DNA of 64,000 bases from Schizochytrium sp. CCTCC M209059 (Eukaryota; Sar; Bigyra; Thraustochytrida; Thraustochytriidae): positions 258,234 through 322,233 of the forward strand of contig KN805391.1 of the NCBI GenBank assembly GCA_000818945.1. Reading direction: 5' to 3'. This document shows positions 47,474-58,746 of the stretch, in pieces (the first letter of the stretch is position 1; every line of letters begins with the position of its first letter). The notes beneath the pieces were generated by a model. It did no database searches and was not told where the DNA came from. It saw nothing but the letters and a program-made list of their open reading frames with translations. A program made the translations under genes and the position numbers.

Positions 47474-47763
47474 AACCGGGCAGAGTGGCCGTGTCTGCCT
47501 GTCTGATTGCCTGTTTGCCTGCCTGTTTTGCCTGCCTACTGGACGGACAAACGCGACGGCGCAAGGCCACCGCAAGCGTGAGCCGGAGGTGGCCGAGCAG
47601 ACTCCGGTCACGCTCGAACTGGTGACGCTTGTCAGCGAGGCCTTGGCGCCCGCTACAACGCACCAACACGACGCGACTCTCAAGTCGCGCCTGGCGCCAG
47701 GCGCGACGGAGTGCAGGTACAAGGCCACCATATACATCGAACCTGTAATCTGAAGAAAAGAAG

Positions 47764-49155
47764 ATGAGCAAAGCCAGGCGAGCCACCGTCATCACGGGCG
47801 ACTCACCATCGCCCGTACGCAAGTCAAGCATGGGCGAAAGAAATAAAAGCACAGGCGATCTGCAACGCGCAAGATCAAAAAGCATGGTCGTGCCTAAGAG
47901 CAAGTCTGTCCGTCGATCCATTGACAAAACCGAAGATAGGAACTCGCGACGCTCTCAAATTGCGGCTGGCACCCTGGGCACCAGTACACGACGTAATACC
48001 ACCAGCACTGGTAAAGCTGGCTCGAGACGGAGTACCACTGCCGGAGGAGACCTGTCGCGTCGCGCCTCGCGCCGATCTGGAGTCGGCGCCGAGCAAGGTC
48101 GCGGACAGTCTCGTCGACAGCTTGATCGATCAAAAACAGGCTCTCGCGGATCCAAAGTCGGAGCCGTCGAGGGGCGCAAGAAATCAGTGTAAGTTGAGCT
48201 ACATATAAATCTCGCCTCCCACGTGGATCTTCCACTCACATAAAGATACCACCATGGCTTCTCTGCGTTCTTCCTTGCTCATTTTCTCTGGTGTTTTGGC
48301 CATGGCGCGCAGGCCTCTCATCGATCCGGATGAAAAACACTCCACCTTTCGGCGCATCGCCTCGCTCGGCAAGTCCCTGGGGGCCGTCAAAGTGGACACC
48401 AAGGTCACGGGAGCCACGTCGCAGGCGGTAGAGCTTCTCGGTATTACCAAAAAAGACCTTGCAAAGCTACGCATTCGTTTCGATGCCGCCGATATTGACG
48501 GAAGTGGTGACATTACCCGCGATGAGTTCTTCAAAATGCTCGACGAACACCCGACCGTATTCACCAACGCCGTATTCAGTCTCATCGATGTCGACAATTC
48601 CGACACGATCAGCTATAACGAAATGGTTCACGTCCTCACTACCTTTTGCATCTTCAATCAAAACGACATTCTCTTTTACATTTTTCAGCAGTTTGACAAG
48701 GTAAGTTCCACGCTGAATGAGCCTCGCTTCGCAGGCGCATCAAAATTTCATGACAAATGAGACGTCTCACACAATGCAACGATTGCGCTCCTCCTTGTCA
48801 ACAGGACGGCTCAGGTAGTCTTGACGAGCACGAGTTCATCGAGATGATCGCTGATCTCAACGCCCCTGCCATGTTTCCCGGCAATCTTCAGCGTGCCTTT
48901 GAGAACTTTGACACCAATGCTGATGGCCTTATTGACTTCGACGAGTTCAAGGAGCTCAACAACAGATTCCCCATGCTTCTCTTTCCCATTTTCCGGCTAC
49001 AGGACAAAATGCAGCGTCGGACACTAGGGGCGCGGCGCTGGACCCAAATCCTGAAAAAGAAGGCAGAACGCGAGAAGATCGAAGCGTACAAGCTCGCGCA
49101 CGATGGCGACCTGCCTCCCAAGAAACGCAAATCTAGGTGTCTCGGCTTTCTCTGA
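47764..49155 (+). CDS. Four-EF-hand calcium-binding protein with Ser/Arg-rich N-terminus, three exons
   Basis: Model join(47764..48188, 48313..48700, 48805..49155), 387 aa. Exon 1 encodes a basic Ser/Arg/Lys-rich tail of about 140 residues; its donor GTAAGT overlaps an in-frame TAA. Intron 2 splits the third EF-hand cleanly between DK and DGSGSLDEHE, so that join is certain. Four complete calcium loops are present: DIDGSGDITRDE, DVDNSDTISYNE, DKDGSGSLDEHE and DTNADGLIDFDE, giving a calmodulin/calcineurin-B-like core. A basic helical region follows (AREKIEAYKL-like) and the end is RCLGFL. It probably acts as a calcium sensor binding a partner enzyme. An alternative start at 48254 within intron 1 would give a protein without the basic tail (see findings). 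Exon 1 may thus be a separate small gene; the EF-hand part is secure. Confidence 0.8.
48204..48210 (+). promoter_or_regulatory. TATA-like element inside intron 1 of the EF-hand gene
   Basis: TATAAAT lies 44 nt upstream of an ATG at 48254 with near-ideal context (ACCACCATGG) that is in frame with the EF-hand exon. This suggests an internal promoter; it is not proof. Confidence 0.4.
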
Positions 49156-50309
49156 GAAATCTCCGAACCTTGGCTGCGACCCATGTGTTGTTCTGCTTCA
49201 CCCGAGGAACAAAACGGGAAAAAGAAAAACGCGAAAGCGAACCCTGCCTCTCTCATTTTCGAATGGCCTTGTACTCTACTCGCTGCTCCTGTGCCTTATA
49301 AATTCAAGTCTTCAGCAAGCTATGGCCACAAATGAATGTATCTTCCCCATTGTGACAACTGCTTCTTGATTGTTCCCTTTTTCATGTTTCTAGTAGCAAT
49401 CTGGACATCTTTCTTGCTGTCTATGAAGAGGAATGCTAGGCGGGCTTGATGAACAGAGTTCTTCTTCACTCGCATTCGCCATCCTTTCCGCTCCTCATCT
49501 CAATGTTGTTCCGCGAACCATCCCATTCTTCGCCCCACTGAGCAACGCCATGCGAAGAGGCCTTTTATCGAACAATGTAGCCGTAGTAATAAATGCATCA
49601 ACTCAACTGATGACTGACAGTGAGACGAGGATTGACTGTGAGATATAGAAATACGTACGCCAGGGAGACCAAGCCAAGCCAAGCCAAGACGTTGGCCTTT
49701 CCTTGGGCTCCCTCGAGCAACCTGGGCGGCAGATCTCAAGGCTTGAAGCCAGGCCCTGCGCCCAGACTGCGTCCTCGCAGACTCCCGGCGGCAAGGTCGC
49801 GCGCTGACGCGACGTAGTGGTCGTCGTGAGCGAGCAAGGGGAGGCCGTCGACTTGGATCAACTCGTCTCATCTCGTCTCATCTCATCTCATCTCGCATCT
49901 TGCCTCAGACTCCGCGCCGCTCTCGGATCTCCTGCGGCGGACGGGGCACGTGGGCGGCCCGCGCTCGCCCTCGGCTCCGGGGCCGCGCCTGCGTCCGGCC
50001 CGCCGCGAGCAGCCAGGGCCCAGGAGGACGTGGGCGCCATCTCAACTCGCGCGGCCGAGCCCAGACCAGCAACGCGCGAGGAAGGGCTCGCGGCGGCCTG
50101 CAGCGGCGGCGGCGGCTCGCGACGGCGGCGACAACGCTCGCAGTCGAGGCTGCACGGCTCCCACGCCCGCCGCCTTGCCTCGCGGCCGATCGCGTGCGAC
50201 GCTTGCGCGCGACGAGCCCGGCGTCCGTGGGCGGCCAGGAGGACACCGTGGACGACGCCGACGGCGGCGGCCCGTCCGCCTTGCGGCAGAGCGCGCGACG
50301 GAGGCCGAC
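49156..50309. other. Intergenic region
   Basis: 3' region of the EF-hand gene and leader of the large chromatin protein gene. It contains (CCAAG)n at about 49668-49690 and (CTCAT/CTCGT)n at about 49861-49897. The frame of the next gene is open from 49950 but starts there with GTG and is low in complexity until the ATG at 50310. Confidence 0.5.
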
Positions 50310-50764
50310 ATGAAGGCCAGTGATCGTGCCGCGGGCGCCGCCGAAAAGGCGTCGCTTGACCGCCAAGACGCGCGCCGCTCCGGCGACGACGAAATCGACA
50401 AAGGCGGAAAGCAGAAATCGCCTCGCCAGTCACCGCGTCGCAGGGGGCCACCGACAAACCTTGCCGCGCTTGGGGAGGCCGCGCCGCCGCCAGCGGACGA
50501 AGGTACAACAACGTCTCAGGCGGATGATGACACGAACGACGGGGCCGGCCCGTCCACAAATGGCGGCCTCGAAGATCAAGACGCAGACATGCCCGACGTC
50601 CCTGACGCTGACCCGGCGCAGCAGCCAACCAACGCCGCGAGTGACGACGCGAATACATCTTCAGGCGCGCAAGACGACAAGACCGATGCTAAGGATGGTC
50701 CTCTTGGCGAGCCCAAGGATGACGCTGACAAAATGCAGGATGATCACGAGGCTGATGATGACAA

Positions 50765-50797
<33 letters not shown>

Positions 50798-53700
50798 AGA
50801 TGATGATGATGACGATAATGATGCCGATGGCGATGATGACGATGCGTCAAGCGGTAAAGTGCTTAACGACGTCAAGAACCAGACAAAAAAAGAGCAAAAG
50901 GAGCAAAAACATCATGCCGAAGAGAACGGGACAGCAAAGATGCTCGCGCCCGATGCTGCTAATGAAGAGACAGCAAATGGCCAAGTTAACAAGATCGACA
51001 AAGACAAAGAAGACAAAGAGACAAATCTTACGGTGGACACCGGTCCCCCGCGACCGCAACTTGGCGCCAATAGCAAAAACGGAACACCTGTCATCACAGC
51101 AGCCTCGCCAGGATCATCAACACGCAAACGGCGACGAAACAGCGTCGACTCTGCAAACGTAGCCAAACGGGCTACGCTTCGACCAAGACTTGGTGGATCT
51201 CAAGTGAAGGCAAGCCCTATGCTTGGCGTTGGAGGGCATGCTAGTCTCGCAGAAGGCGACGAAGACGAAATGGAAGTTGATCGCCCAGGCGAAAGCTACC
51301 CTATTCGTCATCCTCGGTACGAAATGGATGCATACCAAGCTCCACTGCCTGAACTGCGCGACCGCAACGAGCTTCTCTCGCCCGCAGAGGGTACCTTCGT
51401 TACTCTCGACGAGCTTCCCATGCGACATATGCAGCTTCAAATTGATGAGAATGTCATCTGGCGAGGGCGCAAGAATCCTGTCCTTTCATCACGCGCAATC
51501 GACGAGTACCTCTTCTTTTGTCGCCAACTCACGCGCGAGAAACCTATCACCGGATCGCACTTTTGGACGCGCCCTAAAGCGAAACGTCTGAAGAAAGTCC
51601 CGACAGCCGCTTCACTCGAATCGACCGCCTCCGCAGGCGGCCCGAACAGCGCAGGTAACGGGGCCAATGGCGCCGATCTGGTCGTTGAGGAGCCCGACGA
51701 CGTGGAAGACACCGATAAAGCTTCTGACCAGGGGCTAACTGGCGCCGTGGCCGAGCCGCCCTTGCCCAACGATCTCGAGCTGCGGCCCGCCGAGTCCGAC
51801 GAGCAAGCTCTCGAGTTCTTGCACCGCTGCGAGTACGATATCAAACGCGCGAAATTTATGCTCCTTGCGGCGCATGGCGCCGGAACAGACAGCGCTTCAA
51901 TCGAACGCAAAGCAAGACTTGGCCTCCCCGGACCTGGCACGGTGCGCACGCCCCGCCAAGGCAAAAGTACCCCAACCTTTGCCTGGGACGCCGCCCTCTC
52001 AGGTGCAGACGATACCACCGGGACTGCCTCGCCCGCAGAGACGACCGGCACAACAAGGGTACGCCGGGCCGCTTCTGCGGCGTCGACAGCGAGCGGGAAT
52101 AGCAATGGTGCGAATTCGGGCGCCAAGGGTCTCAAAAACTGGGTCGCGAGCGCGCGGTCCGCGCTTGCGGGCCGGCAGCCCGTAACTCCAACGCGACGAA
52201 AGCTCCTGCAACTCCTTCAAGAGTATGCTGTCGTTCGCGCTGATTCTAACGATGCCAAAGCTGTCGCGAGCGCCAGCGAAGTGGCCGCACAAGTTGAGAA
52301 AAAACTCAAAGAAGTTGACGACTGGATCGCCAACGCGCACGACGCCGTTTCTTTGACAAAGCCGGACGGCCACTGGACGCTCGAAGAGCTCCAAGAATTT
52401 GTGAGCTCGGTGCCCTCAGGGGTCCGCCTCGCCGAACTCGACTGTCTCAAGAGCGTGTACGCCTCGTGCGTCTCGCTGCAAGAAGACTTTACACGCGTCA
52501 TGAAGACCGATATCACACCGCCCCCATCGATCAACGAACTGCGTCTTGTTCTCCGCCGCGCGCAAGAGCTCCCGCTTGACCTTCCGGGGATTGAAGACGC
52601 GCAAAAACGCGTCGCGCATATCGAGAGGCTCGCGGAAGAGATTCTTGACATCATCCCTGCAAACCGATATTGGCGTAAACAGCTCGTCATGCCGTCCAAG
52701 TCGAAACGGGTCGCTACGAAACGTTGGGAATCACAGCCCCTTGCGACCCTTCGTGCCAAATTGCAAGAGGCAGAAGCTTGCCGCGTGAGCTTTCCCACGC
52801 AGCGTCTCCTGAAATTTTATGTTGACGAAGCCGACGCTTGGCTCAAGCGGTGCGAGGACGCCAGCAATGGCGAAAACGTGGACGTCAAGCTCCTTCTCAA
52901 ACTTGTCAAACAGGCCGAGGTGCTCCCGGTGGATTTGACTGCCGAGCGCGAGCGCCTTGACGCTCAGCTGCGCCGCGCCCAAGAGTGCATCGCCAAGGTT
53001 CGTAACGCTGTGCCTCGCGCAGGTAAAACCACGCGCGGCGCGCAGGACATGGACAAGATGGAGCTCGAAACACTGCGTGCTCTCAAGAACGAGGCTATTT
53101 CGATTGGCATCAAACAGGATGATGTTGACGACATGCAGCGCATCGTCGATGAGGCCGACGCCTGGAAAGCTCGCGCCAAGGCTGCTCTCGAGGATGTCGA
53201 TGCAGTGGACGCCGAAACGCTAAGCAACCTCATTGCCGAATCTGACCAAGTTCCAGTCATCATGCCCGAGACCGATTTTCTCTTGGCCCAGGTTGAGAGC
53301 AAGGAGGTGTGCGAGCAGATTCGAGCCGCCATCGACTCTCAGAACGTGTCCTTGAGGAACCTTACCAAACTCGTCAACAAGCTCTCAAAGCTACGCAAGA
53401 CGCTTCAGGTTGGCGGCCAGCCCAAAAGTCTCGATGCTGGCAAGTGCGAGAACCTGGCGCGCAATATTGTAAACAATGCCGTTGATTGGGTCCAGCGCGC
53501 CCACTTCCTGTGCCGTGTTGTGCGTGAGGAGGATTTTGGCGGCGAGGAAAAGGTCAAGCCCAAGAAGCGCAAACGGAATTACAAAAAGTTTGGCAACCAA
53601 AAGACCAAGCTGCAAGGTCCTTTTGCTGCCTACGAGCGCGTCACGTTTTCCATGTTTGCCAATTTCTACAAGGATGGCGCGGAAATGCCAGTGGATTTGT

Positions 53701-56700
53701 CTTTGCCCCTTCAAGACCTCATTACCTTGCGCGGGGACCTTGAAGTCACCAAGGCCAGTCTTCGCGTTTTTATTTCTAGCTGCGGCGTCAAGGACAATCT
53801 CGAGGTTCTTTGCTCAGAAGGTGATGCCGAGAATGTCGTCCCGCTCCCGGCCTCCAGCGCAGTAGAGGCCAAAGACAAAGACGCAACCCCAACGAAATCG
53901 TTGAGCACAGCAGAGCCCATGGACGTTTCCAATGAATCTGCCGCCGCAGAGGCGCAAACTGATACTGTTGCCTCCGGTGCCCAAGACAATACGACGCTGG
54001 ACGCGGCCAAGGCCGTTGCGTCGGATGCAGCCGTGGCTCCAGCAGCTACGGCGCTCGAGAACGGCTCTGACGCTGCGCACGTTACGTCTAAGACAGAGGT
54101 CGCCAAGAGCAAGAAGCCTTCGCTTTCAGACATTAAGCTTACCTTGGACAAGTGTCTCATGGTCAGCGTGGCGACAGTGGAGGAGGTTCTACTTCGGCAG
54201 GCGTTTGAGAGTGGCATCGCTTGGATTGCAAAGGCCTTGGCGCTCACGCCACACCGCACAGAGTGGGAAGGCGTAGCCGCCTTGCCCAAGTCGGAAGCAG
54301 AAGAGCTCTCGCTTGAGTCGATTAAACAATTGTTGGAGGAGGCGCCTTCGCTCTACGTAGACGTGAGCGAGCTGACAAGCGATCTCGAGGGGACCTTGGA
54401 CAAAATCAATGAATGGAAGCAGTCTGCTTCCAATCTCATGTCCGCGTACGAGGCGAAACTCGCCGAGGCGTCGGTCTCGTGGACCGCAGCGCATGCAGAT
54501 AGCAATGGAGACGATGAAACCATGGAGGACGCGGAATCGGCTCAGGATAATAGTTTGGGCAGAAGCGAGATGGCGGCTGTGAAGATGGCTCTTGGAATGG
54601 ACTCGTTGCTCGGACGTGCGAAACGAGAAACGGTGAAAAAACGAGCTTCGAGTGCGGGTTCGGCCAAGCCCGGTAGCGCTGCCGCCGTTGCTGCAGCACG
54701 GGCGCAAGAGCAACTGGAGCGCGATGCTGAGCTCGGACTGGTGCCACGTCAGGAAGAGGCCGTCAATTGGGCCAATTTTGAGGCCGGTCTTGATGCCATG
54801 GTTGCGTCCAAGTTTCCCGAGCTCGGCTCGATGGATCCGATGACCTCGCAAGATGCAATGCAGCTCTTTGCAGCCCCAACACGCGAAGAAGGCCAAACAA
54901 CAAACGAGAAGACAGATGACAGCAGCGAGAACAGCGATACCTCCTTTAAGATGCTTCCCGATGACTTTGCGACCATGGCTGCTGACGCTCGCAAGCTGTG
55001 CGATCGTCTCGAGAACGAGCCTGTAGCCCAGGTGGCAGAGCGTGAACCTGCTGTACAAAAGGCGCGCTGGCTCGCAGAGGCCGGTGACTTTCTCGAGAGA
55101 GCGGGCAAGGCCCTTCGGGGTACCACTAAGGCCGATATGGATACTGTGCGCGCCCTCGTCGCTGATGGTGTGCGACTCAAGGAGGTCCAAATTGATGCAG
55201 AGGCCCATCATCTCAAGCCGTATTCGTTCAGCGGCTGCATCGCGCGCGGTACGAAGCGGTTGCAGCGCGTGGGTCGAAATATTTGTGCGTGGAATCAGGT
55301 CACACAGAAACGCCTGGGGCAGGCCAAGTCGGCCGCCGGCTTTTTGGCGCTGCGTGTACTCGTCGCAGAGAAATTAGAACGTTCACTTTTCCCGACCTCG
55401 CCTGTGGAAGCAGAGGTACGCAGTGAACTCGGCAAGCTTGTCTTGTGGGCCAAGACGACGCACGAACGACTTTCACCTGAGCGTACCGGGCTTGGGAAAG
55501 CAGATGAGATCGAGCGGCTCGCAGCTGAAGGCGCAAAACTCAAGGTGAACTTTGCCGAGGTGAAGGAACTTCGATCCGCGCTGCGGCAAGCCACAGCTTG
55601 GCTCAAGTCGCTCAAACGATCCGGCATCGAGTCCGGCACGGCGAGCGTGGACCACCTTGTGGAGCTTCTTGAGCAAAGCGAGGCGATTCCTGTTGACTTG
55701 AGCGAGCACACGCGCGTTCTCAAAGAGGCCACGCGGCAATACTGTCTGTGTCGTCGCGGGTACACGAACGAGATGCTGGCGTGCTCTTATTGCGACGAAT
55801 GGTTTCACATTGGCTGCGTCAATATTTCCCCAACGCACGCCAAACGCTGCGCGCGCTTTTGTTGTCCATTGTGCTCGGTAAACCGTACCTCACTCGCACA
55901 GCTTGGGCTGGCGCGCGCAGCCATTGCCCGCGTGCGCGTATCATGGAATGCGCGAATGGCCCGCATGGCAAACGATGGCGGCTCCGGGGCCAAGGATGCC
56001 GGACCTACGACGGAAGCTTTGCGTGCGCTCGCCCTCTGGATGGAGCAAGCCGCGCCGCTGGTGGACCACGTCGTGTCGGCTGGCGAAGGTCCATACGATG
56101 CGTCGATGAAAACTGCTCTTGCGGGACTTGAAGATGGCCCCGCAGGCGCCAAGCGGTGCGCGGACGTTGCGCACGTCAAGATGGCGCTCCATTTTCGCCT
56201 GTGGTCTGGGGATTCTGTCCGACGATTGCGTGGTCGTCGCGCAGAATTCGAAGACTATGACAAGATCCGTCGCTCGGCGGCGAGCGCAGTGGATGCTGGT
56301 CAGCACGAGTTTTTCAAGTTTGTGTCGGGCGTCCACCGACGAGCGCAGCTCTGGTCGTCGCGTGCGAATGCAGCCCTTCATACTCCAGTGGGTCGCATGT
56401 CTCAGGAGGACCTTCTCAAGGAGCTTGAGAATATCGCTTCTGCAGCTCAGCATATACCTGTGGACTTGCCCGAAGAATTGGCGGTCTCCTCGGCGGTCAT
56501 GGACGAGGCAAACCGCTACTGCTTTTGTCAGGGGCTCAATCTGGGTACGCTCATGGTGTTTTGCGACTCATGTCAAAAGTGGTTGCATGCAAAATGCTGC
56601 GAAGTTGACGTCTCAACACCAGAGGAAGCGTATGCTTATTTCCAGTGCCCTACTTGCTGCGAAGCGAAGGGAATACCATACGAGGTGCCAAAGATCAAGT

Positions 56701-56984
56701 ATGAACGAGCGCAGGGAATTACGCCAGAGACCACGCAGGCAACGAAGCAAGAGTCTGTATCAGCTGACGCACCAAATCAAAAGGTAAACGATGCCACAAC
56801 CGCAGGTGTCGATCCCGCACCGAGGACGGATGGCGCAAGCACGTCCGTACAAAGTAGCGCTACAAGTGAAGCCAATGGCTCTGCGAGCAAGACATCAGCA
56901 AGTGCAGCCCCTAACGTGGCCAACAGCAACAACCCATCCGAGTCCGCAAACGTTGGACCAGCGTCTTCATCAATGGAAGCGTAA
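50310..56984 (+). CDS. Large chromatin protein: ELM2-like domain, PLU-1-like repeats, two PHD fingers
   Basis: 2224 aa, intronless, from the ATG at 50310. The N-terminal 180 residues are low-complexity with an almost pure Asp run (about 149-180, GAC/GAT codons). Residues about 335-515 look like an ELM2 domain: YQAPLPELRDRNEL, VIWRGRKNPVLSSRAIDEYL, then DEQALEFLHRCEYDIKRA. Long helical stretches (about 624-1000, 1265-1375 and 1540-1810) repeat a PLU-1-like pattern with LPxDL or IPVDL turns, as between the domains of KDM5 demethylases. Two PHD fingers follow: about 1811-1857 (YCLCRRGYTNEMLACSYCDE) and 2070-2122 (YCFCQGLNLGTLMVFCDSCQ). No JmjC, JmjN or ARID is visible, so demethylase activity is not expected. 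It probably reads histone tails and scaffolds a deacetylase or KDM5-type complex. The PHD and PLU-1 calls are firm, ELM2 moderate. Confidence 0.85.
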
Positions 56985-57327
56985 ACACTGTATCAAGGTC
57001 GCGTGCATGGGTTGTTGTGAAACGAGACGAAATGAAACGAATCAAAATGAAGACTTGCATCCTCAGGTCGAACTTGCTCTTGGCCGTTGTTTATTTTGTG
57101 TAGCCTAGCGCCTAGCGTGAGCTATGTTATCAATTTTCTTTTTCCTTTTTTCGTTTCGAGACAGGCCTAGGCCATGCAATGGTAAGTGTGAGAAGTTCCC
57201 GCGGAAGAAGAGAATGAGATGTAGGCCGCAGGCCCAGCAAAGATCATTTGAAAAGAATAAAGACAAGACAAAAGAGCAAAAGCATAAAATCTTGATGACA
57301 GAGAAGAATCGAGACGGGGAAAAAAAA
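56985..57327. other. Convergent intergenic region
   Basis: 343 bp between the stops of the chromatin protein and eIF2B delta. It is A-rich toward the right side; no feature is seen. Confidence 0.6.
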
Positions 57328-58746
57328 TCAGGGAACTACCACCTCTTCCTTTTCACGAACAATGACTGGCACGGAGGTGACGGGGACGAGACCAAACTCT
57401 GTGATGAGGACGGAAATGTGGGCCTGAGGCGTAAGATCGTAGCGCAGATTTAGGAGCTCCAGGTTCGGGTCCTCATGCCAGCCGGCCAGGTTGCTCGGCC
57501 GGCCCTCATCACCATCCCAATCGTCCGCGAGAACAAGAGCGTCGGGGTTTCCGAGCTCGTTGTGTGTAATGCTGTCGAGCTGAACACGCTCGGAAAACTT
57601 GTGCGACTCGCAGCAAACCAGCACCGGCTTGTGCATACTCTTTGCCATCATTGCCACAAGAGCAGTACCAGCAGGGCCAAGAAGGGTTCCATTGGAAAGC
57701 ATAGCTGCCGCCCCCAAGATCACCTTGGTAACGGAACCCATCATGTACGAGAGAGAAGAAAGTTCAATAAAGACGCACGAAATTCCGGCACTGGCCAGGC
57801 GTTTGACAAGATCCTCTCCGTCATGCTCTGGGCGGCAGCTCACAACGACAACCTCGAAGGGCGTGCCGCGCTCATGCGCAGCAAGAAGGAGCTTTTCAAC
57901 GGCGCCAGTCTGCGAGAATGTGAGCACAACGTCGCCTTTGGAGATCTTTGTCAGGCCCACGCGAACGAGTTCCTCCTGAGCAAGCGTTACATTGGTATGC
58001 ACGTATGAGTCAATGAGGCCAAGGAGCTGCTCCTTGGCCTCGCTTTCAGACAATTCTGGCGGCAGTGTGCTCACGCCGTTCAAAAGGTGCTTGATGGCGT
58101 TGTTCATGCTGATGCTCGGGGGTCGGCACTTATTGAGAAATTGGATCATGGGGTCGAGCCTTCCCGTTAGGTCGCGCGCCACACTTGCATTCTCAGGGCG
58201 CTCGTAATCGGCAATGGTCTCCTTGAAGGCCTGCATCATCGAGGCCATGCGCGTATTGGCACCACGGAGCTCGCCATTTGCGAACTTGAGCCCCACCGCG
58301 ATCACCGCGGGGTGCACATTGTTGTGCTCGCCAAGGTCGAGGCCCATCGTGGCCGAGTTCGTCTCCACCCGGAAGGGGGCCAAGTGCGCAAAGGCGCTAG
58401 ACAGCTTTTGCGGGTTGGCGCCCACGTCAGCTTTGCCTACGTCGCTGGCGTTGGGCCGTGGCGCCGGAGGCCGGCTCTGCGAGGGGGCCGGTCCTGCATT
58501 CTTTCCTGCGCCACCGGCTTTGCCTTTTCCAGCTGTGGCGGCCTGCTGTTTGGCGGCTTTTTCGCGCTCCTGCTTTTCACGGCGTTCCTTCTTGGACAGC
58601 TTGGGCTTGCTTGTGAGCTTATCCTTGTTCTTGGCCTCAAACTCGCGCCTTCGCCGTTCCTTCTCGGCCTTGCGGAGCTGCTCCTCTGTCATGCCCTGCT
58701 CCTGAGCCGCGTCCGCAGCACCTGCGGCACCTGCCTCGGCGCTCAT
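57328..58746 (-). CDS. Translation initiation factor eIF2B, delta subunit
   Basis: 472 aa with an ATG start, intronless. eIF2B is the decameric guanine-nucleotide exchange factor for eIF2; delta belongs to the alpha/beta/delta regulatory core that senses phosphorylated eIF2. The N-terminal 120 residues are a charged Lys/Glu/Ala-rich extension (KERRRREFEAKNKDKL), typical of delta and absent from alpha and beta. The Rossmann-like IF2B domain runs from about 150 to the end, with FLNKCRPPSISMNNAIKHLL, the delta-type VLTFSQTGAVEKLLLAA, SYMMGSVTKVILGAAAMLSN and ESHKFSERVQLDSITHNELG. The length is normal for protist delta subunits. It faces away from the RNA methyltransferase gene to its right. Confidence 0.95.
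   Translation of the reverse strand: MSAEAGAAGAADAAQEQGMTEEQLRKAEKERRRREFEAKNKDKLTSKPKLSKKERREKQEREKAAKQQAATAGKGKAGGAGKNAGPAPSQSRPPAPRPNASDVGKADVGANPQKLSSAFAHLAPFRVETNSATMGLDLGEHNNVHPAVIAVGLKFANGELRGANTRMASMMQAFKETIADYERPENASVARDLTGRLDPMIQFLNKCRPPSISMNNAIKHLLNGVSTLPPELSESEAKEQLLGLIDSYVHTNVTLAQEELVRVGLTKISKGDVVLTFSQTGAVEKLLLAAHERGTPFEVVVVSCRPEHDGEDLVKRLASAGISCVFIELSSLSYMMGSVTKVILGAAAMLSNGTLLGPAGTALVAMMAKSMHKPVLVCCESHKFSERVQLDSITHNELGNPDALVLADDWDGDEGRPSNLAGWHEDPNLELLNLRYDLTPQAHISVLITEFGLVPVTSVPVIVREKEEVVVP

Larger units (their letters stand above)
41146..47763. other. Gene-poor, microsatellite-rich region
   Basis: 6.6 kb without a gene I can support. Repeats seen: (TGTC)n at 41644-41668 and 42091-42132; (GCTC)n at 42850-42873 and 43656-43681; (TTGC)n at 43865-43894; (GCTT)n at 44108-44136; (GGCT)n at 44339-44361 and 47434-47472; (GCGAG)n at 44990-45035; (CTG)n at 45787-45848; a TACG tract at 46661-46675; T-run 44640-44651. 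Long open frames in all six phases come from the GC- and repeat-rich composition. At the right end (46721-47755) three protein-like plus-strand pieces could belong to one small spliced gene or to an upstream leader of the EF-hand gene; this is unresolved. Confidence 0.6.

Noticed and set aside
48254..48760. Separate single-exon EF-hand gene ending at 48760
   Set aside because: It reads through the GTAAGT donor inside the third EF-hand loop; splicing to 48805 restores DKDGSGSLDEHE and a fourth EF-hand, so the reading beyond 48700 is intronic.
49950..50309. 120-residue N-terminal extension of the ELM2/PLU-1/PHD protein
   Set aside because: It begins at GTG, is low-complexity Arg/Pro/Ala and contains no ATG; the first ATG is 50310.
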